Positions 1 through 6,103 of a DNA stretch of 41,012 nt are shown piece after piece. The stretch is from Verrucomicrobiales bacterium. Its GTDB lineage: Bacteria; Verrucomicrobiota; Verrucomicrobiia; Verrucomicrobiales; DEV007. The notes beneath the pieces are model-generated. The model saw only the letters and a list, made by a program, of their open reading frames with translations, was not told the DNA's origin and did no database searches. The DNA lies in contig JAKSBG010000451.1 of assembly GCA_022361255.1 (NCBI GenBank), forward strand, positions 1-41,012. The letters are read 5' to 3'. Position 1 is the stretch's first letter, and each line of letters starts with the position of its first letter. The position numbers and the translations under genes are program-made.

Positions 1-1
1 C

Positions 2-196
2 AAAATTGGAAATTTTTCAACGATCCTACTGCCGGGGAATGATCGCGAAGGTGCTTTTCACGAGCGAGTTAGGTTTGGAAGGAGTGGGGCGTTGTATGTG
101 GCTGCGACTGCATCTTTACATAATTTAGAGGGCGGTTTTCCTGAAATTGCACAGCCGAACACGGTTAAACGGAAAAAAATTAATGTTTTTCATTAA
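2..196 (+). CDS. C-terminal end of an unknown protein (partial)
   Basis: One frame stays open from the left edge for 64 codons and ends in TAA at 194-196. The translation has a mixed, protein-like composition: a hydrophobic stretch near STILLPGND, a basic middle, and a basic tail ending KRKKINVFH. I do not recognise a family. The start lies outside the window, so no function is offered. The stop is 28 bases before the next gene on the same strand. A chance open frame of this length is possible. Confidence 0.35.
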   Translation, partial: KIGNFSTILLPGNDREGAFHERVRFGRSGALYVAATASLHNLEGGFPEIAQPNTVKRKKINVFH

Positions 197-224
197 AAAT
201 TAACTTGTAAACAACGGTTATTGA

Positions 225-932
225 ATGAAAAATGGAATCATGGACAGAAACCGGATAACGCATCGTAAAAAAGTAAAACTCATGGGCACGATCTTGATCG
301 TGGTTGCGATTCTATCAGTGATCGGCTCATTGATCGGACTCACCGTGACCGGAATTGCTCACCGGAAATACGGAGACGAAATGAGCTTCAAAGAGTGGTT
401 CTCCAGCTTCGAAATCGAAGGCGAACCGGTCAATATTCAGGAGGCTATTGACAACCTCAGGGAAGAACTCGGTGCCGACAGTCCCGAAGTGAAAGAGTTT
501 GAGAAAATCATCGAATACGCCAAGCGAGCCGATCAGGACATGGACGAGTTCATTGAAGCGATGTCTTCAGAGTCATTCAATTTGAAGGCTCTATTTCAAG
601 CTGCGTTCATTGCAACGATCCTGGCTCTAATCATTGCAGTCTTTCTGGTGATGATTGGTCGCTCCTGGCGGAAGGTTGATCCGTTCTCACGGAAAGTCGT
701 CATGGGATTGCGGGGACTCGGAATTGTTTTTCTTATCCAAACAGTGATTCTCAATCTCATGCCCAATCCTTCGGTTGAAAATGGTAGCGCAATCAGCGAA
801 CTGACGAGTATCGCTCCCTTCACGGTTGCCGGAACAGCGCCCTTGCTTTCCCTTGGGTTGTTGCTTCTCGCTCTGAGCTGGGTAATTGAACATGGCCAAA
901 AGCTCACGGAAGACACCGAGCTCACCATCTAG
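225..932 (+). CDS. DUF2975-like four-helix membrane protein
   Basis: Integral inner-membrane protein of 235 residues with unknown biochemical role. Predicted helices lie at about residues 17-43, 119-146, 158-178 and 197-220. Family-like signatures are a PF motif just before helix 3 (KVDPFSRKVV) and a C-terminus of the form GQKLTEDTELTI. The immediate downstream partner is a YozG-type HTH regulator, the usual companion of DUF2975 proteins, which supports the assignment. An acidic soluble insert of about 75 residues (44-118) between helices 1 and 2 looks longer than in typical members. The start could also be the ATG at 240; no Shine-Dalgarno sequence decides between them. Confidence 0.72.
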   Translation: MKNGIMDRNRITHRKKVKLMGTILIVVAILSVIGSLIGLTVTGIAHRKYGDEMSFKEWFSSFEIEGEPVNIQEAIDNLREELGADSPEVKEFEKIIEYAKRADQDMDEFIEAMSSESFNLKALFQAAFIATILALIIAVFLVMIGRSWRKVDPFSRKVVMGLRGLGIVFLIQTVILNLMPNPSVENGSAISELTSIAPFTVAGTAPLLSLGLLLLALSWVIEHGQKLTEDTELTI

Positions 933-955
933 GTCAACTCATCACCCAAAATACC

Positions 956-1174
956 ATGGCCATAATTGTGAACCTGGATGTGATGCTTGCGAAGCGCAAA
1001 ATGAAGCTTAATGACCTTGCTGAAGCGGTCGGAATCACTCCACAGAATCTCTCAATCCTCAAAACCGGCAAGGCCAAGGCAATCCGGTTTTCAACACTGG
1101 GCGCGATCTGCGATCACCTCGACTGCCAGCCGGGAGACTTGCTGGAATTCGAGAGCGAATCTGAGGAAACCTAA
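956..1174 (+). CDS. YozG-like Cro/CI-family HTH regulator
   Basis: A 72-residue DNA-binding protein that is essentially one Cro/CI helix-turn-helix. The segment LNDLAEAVGITPQNLSILKT holds the turn and recognition helix, followed by GKAKAIRFSTL and the signature DCQPGDLLE near the C-terminus. This pattern is characteristic of the YozG-type regulators that sit directly beside DUF2975 membrane proteins. Here the gene begins 23 bases after that membrane protein and is probably co-transcribed. By family analogy it likely represses its own operon, with the membrane partner modulating it; that part is inference. Confidence 0.9.
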   Translation: MAIIVNLDVMLAKRKMKLNDLAEAVGITPQNLSILKTGKAKAIRFSTLGAICDHLDCQPGDLLEFESESEET

Positions 1175-1203
1175 GCTCCTGGAACGCTGACTTAAATATG
1201 CAG

Positions 1204-1232
1204 CAGCAGCCTCATCAAGGGGCTGTTGTTTG
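1204..1232 (+). terminator. weak terminator-like hairpin after the HTH gene
   Basis: CAGCAGCC (1204-1211) pairs with GGCTGTTG (1221-1228) with one G-T pair and a 9-base loop. A short T-rich run follows. It lies 30 bases past the HTH stop and could end that operon; the tail is poor. Confidence 0.3.
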
Positions 1233-1280
1233 GGTTATGCCCTTCGCTGGATATTCCGCTATCGGCTGAACAGAGTTCCT

Positions 1281-1715
1281 TCAAGTGAGTCTCTCACCAT
1301 CGGGCGAGGCAGGAAGAGTCGGCACACCTTCGAGATACCCAGGCTTTTTCATAAACCGGTCGGCGGCGGTGGGGGGATGTCCGCCCAGGGGTGGTCCTCG
1401 AAAAAGCCGTGGCCCTGGCATTCAGCTATCTGGAAGTCCACCTTGTCGTTTCCTATGGACTTGACCTATGGACTTGAGTTTTTCGCAGGCCGAGTTCCAT
1501 CCCGCGAGCCACTCGTTTTTGCTGCCGAAGAAGGCGATGGCGGGGGAAAGGCCGCCTTGAGAGGCTGGATCACGTCGATCTCGGGATCGCTGGTAATCGC
1601 CCTTGGACAGGAAGGGGGAAAGAGGAGGCAGGCGGCGACCGAGGCGTCGAAGTCCTTGGAATCCTGCGGGTCGTTCAGTCCGGGACGGGGCAGGCGAACG
1701 GGAAAGCCGGCGCTT
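1281..1715 (-). pseudogene. decayed alpha/beta-hydrolase (esterase-like) gene, C-terminal part
   Basis: Read on the minus strand, protein-like segments appear in different frames in collinear order: NDPQDSKDFDASVAACLLF, then ITSDPEIDVIQPLKAAFP, then AIAFFGSKNEWLAGWNSA, then IAECQGHGFFEDHPW, then AADRFMKKPGYLEG and PTLPASPDGERLT with a TGA at 1281-1283. The FFGSKNEW region followed by a G-H-G-F-F histidine block resembles the C-terminal half of esterase/lipase-type alpha/beta hydrolases. Two lesions are visible: a 13-base tandem duplication around 1453-1478 (removing one copy restores KLKSIGNDKVDFQIAEC) and a frame slip at a run of six G (plus strand) near 1373-1378. The catalytic Ser part is missing. 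Family assignment is from memory of similar sequences. Confidence 0.55.
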
Positions 1716-1743
1716 CTCGTCCCAACGAGTAGCAACAAAGTAA

Positions 1744-1767
1744 CAAAAAAACCGCCACAAGTGGCGG
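1744..1767 (-). terminator. minus-strand terminator after the tRNA-Glu remnant
   Basis: A perfect stem CCGCCAC-AA-GTGGCGG (1752-1767) is preceded on the plus strand by a run of A (1744-1751), so the minus-strand transcript ends in a hairpin plus a U-run. It copies the arrangement downstream of the intact tRNA-Glu. Confidence 0.6.
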
Positions 1768-1769
1768 TG

Positions 1770-1791
1770 TATTTTGGCGACCCGTACGGGA
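1770..1791 (-). repeat. partial second copy of the tRNA-Glu 3' end
   Basis: These 22 bases are identical to 2007-2028, which contains the CCA end and acceptor 3' strand of the intact tRNA-Glu. The identity stops inside the T-arm; no tRNA body follows. It could be a tRNA remnant or an att-like duplicate, 237 bases from the intact copy. Confidence 0.7.
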
Positions 1792-1981
1792 AAGTGGGGC
1801 TGCGGATGATTCGAAACGCTATAAGGAAAGGACATCTGAGAGTGGCTCGAACGGCTGCACGGGATTATCTTTCGCTTCGCTCCAGATCTGCAGATTGGTT
1901 CGCTTTGCTCACAGATGCCTGAACCACTTCGCGGTCATAAGCAGTCGAACTTCGTTCTCGTCCCGCACGGGTCGCAGAAAC

Positions 1982-2005
1982 AAAAAAGCCACCATAAATG
2001 GTGGC
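1982..2005 (-). terminator. intrinsic terminator of tRNA-Glu
   Basis: GCCACCAT-AA-ATGGTGGC (1988-2005) is a perfect 8-bp stem. On the minus strand it is followed by six U residues (A-run 1982-1987 on the plus strand). It starts 7 bases past the tRNA CCA end. Confidence 0.8.
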
Positions 2006-2011
2006 ATATTT

Positions 2012-2086
2012 TGGCGACCCGTACGGGACTCGAACCCGTGTTGCCGCCGTGAAAGGGCGGAGTCCTAACCGCTAGACGAACGGGTC
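2012..2086 (-). tRNA. tRNA-Glu (anticodon TTC)
   Basis: The minus strand folds as a 75-base tRNA. The acceptor stem is GACCCGT/ACGGGTC, the discriminator is G, and CCA is encoded (2012-2014). The anticodon stem CCGCC/GGCGG encloses the loop CTTTCAC, giving anticodon TTC, and the T-loop is the canonical TTCGAGT. The D-arm begins GTCTAGCGGTTAGGAC as in bacterial tRNA-Glu. A partial copy of its 3' end lies 237 bases away. Confidence 0.96.
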
Positions 2087-2217
2087 GCGTTCGATTCTTG
2101 CGGGCGATGATGCCCGGAAGAGCGGGGCGGCAATATGCGAATAAAGCACGCCAGCGCAAGTCGAAATTACGAAAGATTTTCCTCTGGCAGTCGGGGCGCT
2201 TGCTGCAACAGTGGGCC

Positions 2218-3210
2218 ATGCCTGTTCTCATTGACCTTCTCTGGCTTGTCGCCGGCCTCGTTGCCCTCTATTTCGGGGCGGAATGGCTTGTCGGCGGGGC
2301 CGCCAAGCTGGCGGTTCGCTTCGGTATTTCCCCGTTGGTGGTGGGTTTGACGGTGGTGGCGTTTGGCACGAGTGCGCCGGAGTTGTTCGTGTCGATCGGG
2401 TTTAATGCGAATAATCTGCCTGACATGTCGCTCGGCAATGTGATCGGGTCCAATATCTGCAACATCGGATTGGTTCTCGGGGTGAGCGCATTCATTTGCA
2501 TGATGAGGGTGAAAAGCGAACTTTTGCTGCGCGATGTTCCGGTTTTGCTGATCGCGACCCTGGCATTCTGCTGGATGCTATCGAACGGGGTGGTTTCGCA
2601 GGCAGAGGGAGCGATTCTTTTCGCGGCGGTGCTGGGATACACGGTCTATCAGCTCGTTCTCGCGAAGAAGGTGAAGAATCCGGAGGTGGTCAGCGAATTC
2701 GAAGAGGAATTCGGTGGAGAGGATGCGGCGAAGCAGAGCCCGGTTCTGCTGTTGGTGGGTCTGATTATTGCCGGTCTCGTTGGATTGTATTTCGGGGCGG
2801 ACTGGCTGGAGCGGGGCGGAGTGAGCCTCGCGAAAAGACTGGGGGTCCCGGAGGCGGTGATTGCCCTGACGCTGATCGCTTTCAGTACCTCTGTTCCGGA
2901 GCTTGCCACGTCCGTCGTTGCTTCCCTGAAGCGGGAAGGGGACATCATTATCGGGAACGTGATTGGTTCCTGCATTTTTAATCTCCTCTGCGTGATCGGG
3001 GTGACAGCGATGATCAAGCCGGTTGTGAGCTCCGGAATCGAGATGGTGGATCTCTACGTGATGATCGGATTTACGGTCCTTCTCATCCCTGTTCTATGGA
3101 AAGGGAGCAGGATCACCCGCTGGGAAGGTGCGGTTCTTCTGGCGGGGTATTTTGGCTACTGCGGGTTTCTCTATTTTGACCGGGTGGCAGGGGCCGGCGG
3201 AGCCGCGTGA
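2218..3210 (+). CDS. calcium/sodium antiporter (CaCA family, YrbG-like)
   Basis: Inner-membrane cation exchanger of 330 residues made of two homologous Na_Ca_ex halves. Each half carries the alpha-repeat signature: AFGTSAPELFVS with GNVIGSNICNIGLVLG in the first, and AFSTSVPELATS with GNVIGSCIFNLLCVIG in the second. The glutamates of the two PEL motifs are the expected ion ligands. An acidic loop (EFEEEFGGED) joins the halves. About ten hydrophobic helices are apparent. I chose the ATG at 2218 because family members start directly with the first helix (MPVLIDLLWLVAGLVALYFG); an upstream in-frame ATG at 2098 would add a basic, unrelated leader overlapping the tRNA promoter region. Whether Ca2+ or K+ is the substrate cannot be seen. 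Confidence 0.93.
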   Translation: MPVLIDLLWLVAGLVALYFGAEWLVGGAAKLAVRFGISPLVVGLTVVAFGTSAPELFVSIGFNANNLPDMSLGNVIGSNICNIGLVLGVSAFICMMRVKSELLLRDVPVLLIATLAFCWMLSNGVVSQAEGAILFAAVLGYTVYQLVLAKKVKNPEVVSEFEEEFGGEDAAKQSPVLLLVGLIIAGLVGLYFGADWLERGGVSLAKRLGVPEAVIALTLIAFSTSVPELATSVVASLKREGDIIIGNVIGSCIFNLLCVIGVTAMIKPVVSSGIEMVDLYVMIGFTVLLIPVLWKGSRITRWEGAVLLAGYFGYCGFLYFDRVAGAGGAA

Positions 3211-3213
3211 AAA

Positions 3214-3256
3214 GTGAAAGGGAAAAGTAACCTGTTGCGAGCAGGAGACCTTTCAC
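3214..3256. terminator. hairpin between convergent antiporter and sufT genes
   Basis: GTGAAAGG (3214-3221) pairs with CCTTTCAC (3249-3256), with an inner CCTG/CAGG pair in the loop. It lies between two convergent genes and may terminate both; there is no long U-run. Confidence 0.3.
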
Positions 3257-3302
3257 GTTCCACTTTCCCACCTTTAGCCGATCTGATTGTTGCCCGCAAA
3301 TA

Positions 3303-3851
3303 TCAGATCATTCCCAGCTTCATCTTCCCTTCTTCGGAAATCATGTCCTGGTTCCAGACGGGGTCCCAGACCAGGTCTACCTGGGCGTTGTCGATGCCCT
3401 CGAGCATGAGAATTTTGGACTGGGCGTCAGCTGCAATGGTCGGGCCCATGCCACAACCCGGTGCGGTCAGAGTCATTTTGATTTCGACATTTTTCTGGCC
3501 TTCCTCCTCTTTGATGGTGCAGTCGTAGACAAGACCGAGGTCGACGATGTTCACGGGGATTTCCGGATCGAAGACAAGCTTGAGCTGCTCCCAGATGGCA
3601 CCCTGGAGATCCCCGTCAGAAACCATTTGAGCGGCGGCTGACTGCTTTTCTTTCTCGGCTTCGAGATCGATTCCAAGAGCGTCGGCATTTTCAGATTTGA
3701 TTCGGGCCAGACCTGACTGGGTGGCGACGGTGTAGGTGCCTCCGAGTGCCTGGGTGATCATGACCTTGGTGCCCTGAGGCAGCTGGACCAGATCACCGCT
3801 GGGAATTTGAATGGCTTCGACTTCGCGGGTGAGTTCGATTTCTTCGTGCAT
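3303..3851 (-). CDS. sufT: SufT-type Fe-S assembly protein (MIP18/DUF59 domain)
   Basis: Cytoplasmic Fe-S cluster maturation factor of 182 residues. The N-terminal third (residues 1-50) is the beta-rich SufT extension with LPQGTKVMITQALGGTYTV. The C-terminal MIP18/DUF59 domain carries DPEIPVNIVDLGLVY (95-109) and the signature TAPGCGMG with the conserved cysteine at residue 133. It is the last gene of a minus-strand cluster with a rhodanese-like protein and an IscU/NifU scaffold, which supports a role in carrying clusters to apo-proteins. The gap of 150 bases from the scaffold gene holds an inverted repeat, so it may have separate control. Confidence 0.93.
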   Translation of the reverse strand: MHEEIELTREVEAIQIPSGDLVQLPQGTKVMITQALGGTYTVATQSGLARIKSENADALGIDLEAEKEKQSAAAQMVSDGDLQGAIWEQLKLVFDPEIPVNIVDLGLVYDCTIKEEEGQKNVEIKMTLTAPGCGMGPTIAADAQSKILMLEGIDNAQVDLVWDPVWNQDMISEEGKMKLGMI

Positions 3852-3872
3852 GATTTTTTGAGGAGTTAAGAA

Positions 3873-3998
3873 GCGGAGTAGTAGAGAAGTAAAGAATAGC
3901 AGTATGCGTTAGTCGGCGTAGGAAAAAAATTTGGAGACGTTAGGGATTCGGCATTCGAGTGCAAATATTCTCAGCTTCTTTACGACTCTACTCCTTCC
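3873..3998. repeat. imperfect inverted repeat between sufT and the scaffold gene
   Basis: Left arm GGAGTAG...GTAAAGAA (about 3875-3896) is mirrored by TTCTTTAC...CTACTCC (about 3976-3995), with different bases between the conserved blocks and roughly 80 bases between arms. It could form a long hairpin inside the minus-strand operon or be a small palindromic dispersed element. Nothing coding is seen here. Confidence 0.45.
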
Positions 3999-4001
3999 CT
4001 G

Positions 4002-4505
4002 CTACAAGACCTGCTCCTCGCCTTCTTCAAGAGTAACCACTTTCAGCTTCCCGGACGACTCAACCCTGTTGTTCATATCACCTAACAGGGTATTGCCGGC
4101 GACGGGAGAGGGTTCTTCATTCGCCGAGGCTTCGGAGTCGCCGTTTAGGGCGTCTCTCAGGGCTCCTTCGACCATTTCCCCACAGTGGATTTTCATCGGG
4201 GGAAGGGGGCCGAGCGGGGCGGAAAGATCTTTGGAATCGAGGGCCTGAGCTTCTTCAACGGTTTTGCCTTTCAGCATCTCGGTTGCCATACTGGCAACGG
4301 CAATGGCGGTCTGGCAGCCGAAGCTCTGGAAGGAGGCCTTATCGATGACTTTTTTCCCGTCTTTTTCGTCAAACTTGAGCCACATGCGAACCATGTCGCC
4401 GCATTCGGGATTGCCAACGGTTCCTACTGAGTCGGCATCGGACATTTCCCCCATATTCTGCGGGTTGGCGATGGCTTCCTGGATTTTGGTGTCGGTGTCG
4501 CTCAT
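4002..4505 (-). CDS. IscU/NifU-like Fe-S cluster scaffold
   Basis: Cytoplasmic scaffold on which Fe-S clusters are built before transfer. The NifU N-terminal fold is recognised by three cluster-ligand cysteines in their usual contexts: GNPECGD (Cys35, with Asp37), SFGCQTAIA (Cys64) and MKIHCGE (Cys108). The first 120 residues are the family core. The last 45 residues are an acidic, low-conservation tail ending EEGEEQVL, longer than in IscU. It lies between the rhodanese-like gene upstream (68 bases) and sufT downstream. No cysteine desulfurase is in the window, so the sulfur donor must be elsewhere. Confidence 0.9.
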   Translation of the reverse strand: MSDTDTKIQEAIANPQNMGEMSDADSVGTVGNPECGDMVRMWLKFDEKDGKKVIDKASFQSFGCQTAIAVASMATEMLKGKTVEEAQALDSKDLSAPLGPLPPMKIHCGEMVEGALRDALNGDSEASANEEPSPVAGNTLLGDMNNRVESSGKLKVVTLEEGEEQVL

Positions 4506-4573
4506 GTGGGGAGTCGCGCTGCGCGCCGAAAGGTGAAAGGTTTTGGATCAGGTGGGCCGGCGGCCTCTTTTTG

Positions 4574-5137
4574 TTATTCAAACTCGAGTTTGTACCTCGG
4601 GATTTTGTTGTCGACCTCTTTGGCGTAGGCGTCGATTCCTCCGCGGAGGGCGCGGGTGTTTTTGAATCCGTGGCCGATGAGATACGCGGCGGGGTCGAGA
4701 ACTTTGTCTCCGGTATGGTCGTAGAGAATGATGGTCCGCTCTTTGTTTTCGGTTCCGAAAATTTCCTGAAGCAGGTCGTTGCTGAAGAGCTCGGATCCCG
4801 GAAGGGCGACAGCTTCAAATTCCTCGCGGGTGCGCATGTCGAGAAGTCTTGGCGCGGGATCGGAATCGAGTAGCGCGGGGAGCTCGTCCGGTTCGAGAAG
4901 GATCTTTTTGTCGTTCTCGTGAGCGGTGAGAATGTGCTGAATGACTTCGTCGACGGGAAGGTTTTCGTTCCGTTCGCAGACTTCGGCGAGGGTTTCGTCA
5001 TCGCCGTAGCTGCAGCTCTGGCACCCCCCGATGTGGTATTCGGCAAAGAGGGCCCGTTTCGCGCCGGGAAAGGTTGCGAGGACTTCGGCCATGGTGATGC
5101 TGCCGTCGATGGAGGGAGTTTCTGCCAGTTGACTCAT
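4574..5137 (-). CDS. rhodanese-like protein with DUF1858-like CxxC domain; catalytic Cys replaced
   Basis: Cytoplasmic protein of 187 residues with two parts. Residues 15-70 resemble the small DUF1858/ScdA-N type domain: YHIGGCQSCSYGDDETLAEVC, with a Cys39-x-x-Cys42 pair. Residues 80-187 form a rhodanese fold (LLDMRTREEFEAVALPGS; then GFKNTRALRGGIDAY). The loop that normally holds the sulfur-carrying cysteine reads ILYDHTGDKVLD, so Asp140 occupies the catalytic Cys position. It is therefore probably not a sulfurtransferase through that site; the N-terminal CxxC could carry a thiol or metal function instead. It is first in the Fe-S cluster and divergent from pssA. Confidence 0.8.
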   Translation of the reverse strand: MSQLAETPSIDGSITMAEVLATFPGAKRALFAEYHIGGCQSCSYGDDETLAEVCERNENLPVDEVIQHILTAHENDKKILLEPDELPALLDSDPAPRLLDMRTREEFEAVALPGSELFSNDLLQEIFGTENKERTIILYDHTGDKVLDPAAYLIGHGFKNTRALRGGIDAYAKEVDNKIPRYKLEFE

Positions 5138-5223
5138 TTGTTGGGGAAGGTAGACCGATCAGGGCGGATTTACATGAGAAAATTGCATTTTGAAAATCAT
5201 AAAGCGGAACGATCTTGGCGACT

Positions 5224-6084
5224 ATGAAACGCCACGTGCCCGGTCCCTGGAGCAATCCGCAAGTCTATCTTCTGCCGAACCTGATGACGGCGGGCAACCT
5301 GGCCTGCGGTTTCAGTGCGGTACTGACAATTTTTCAGGGAATGGGCGATGACGCGGGTGGGGCGAAAGACTTCCATCTGGCGATTTTTCTGATTCTGGGG
5401 GCGTGTTTCTTTGATGCTCTGGACGGACGGCTCGCCCGGATCAAAGGGCAGGAGTCCATGTTTGGACGTGAGTTTGACTCTCTGGCTGACATTGTTTCTT
5501 TCGGAATCGCGCCGGCTCTGCTGGTGATGGATATTGTTCTGAGTGCTTTTGATTACCGGCTCGGGTGGACGATTGCATTTGTGTATCTGCTCTGCGGGGC
5601 GATGCGACTGGCGCGATTTAACTGCCTGGCCCAAGCGGAGTCGGAACACCCTGACGAGCCGAAAAGTCGGGAGTTCGTCGGATTCCCGATTCCGGCTGCT
5701 GCGGGATTGATTGCTTCTCTGACGATTTTTATTCTCTGGCTGAACGAGGGAAATCTCGAAATCGGAGGCTGGCGATATGTTCTTCTGGCATTGATGATTC
5801 TGTTGTCGTTCATGATGCTGAGCGAGTTCAATTACCCCAGTTTCAAAGCGATGAACTGGAAGGCCCGGCGTTCGCTGGTATGGCTGTTCGCAGCGATTCT
5901 GATTCTCGTCTGCGCCGTCAATTTTGTTGAGTTTGTTCCTCTGATTATCTTTCTGAGCTATTTTGTTTACGGGCTGATCCGGCCCTGGGTTTCGCGGAAG
6001 TGGCGCAGGGAAATTGAGGAGGGCCTCGACGGGGACGAGGAGTTCGAGCCGGAATTGGTCAAAGAAGAAGACGAGGTTGCGTAA
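5224..6084 (+). CDS. pssA: CDP-diacylglycerol-serine O-phosphatidyltransferase
   Basis: Inner-membrane enzyme that makes phosphatidylserine from CDP-diacylglycerol and L-serine, feeding phosphatidylethanolamine synthesis. The CDP-alcohol phosphotransferase motif is complete: D67-G68-x2-A71-R72-x8-G81-x3-D85-x3-D89, within DALDGRLARIKG and EFDSLADIVSFG. Six to eight hydrophobic helices follow, and the tail is acidic (EEGLDGDEEFEPE). The length (286 residues) fits the membrane (type II) PssA class. The ATG at 5224 is preferred; an in-frame TTG lies at 5215. It is divergent from the rhodanese-like gene, and the downstream cytochrome-like gene follows after 19 bases. Confidence 0.92.
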   Translation: MKRHVPGPWSNPQVYLLPNLMTAGNLACGFSAVLTIFQGMGDDAGGAKDFHLAIFLILGACFFDALDGRLARIKGQESMFGREFDSLADIVSFGIAPALLVMDIVLSAFDYRLGWTIAFVYLLCGAMRLARFNCLAQAESEHPDEPKSREFVGFPIPAAAGLIASLTIFILWLNEGNLEIGGWRYVLLALMILLSFMMLSEFNYPSFKAMNWKARRSLVWLFAAILILVCAVNFVEFVPLIIFLSYFVYGLIRPWVSRKWRREIEEGLDGDEEFEPELVKEEDEVA

Positions 6085-6103
6085 TTTACCCGGGTCAAAT
6101 TCG

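Noticed and set aside
1230-1922. A long plus-strand open frame over the tRNA-Glu flank
   Set aside because: Its codons are the antisense of the decayed hydrolase and its translation (Gly/Arg/Ser/Lys-rich) is not protein-like.
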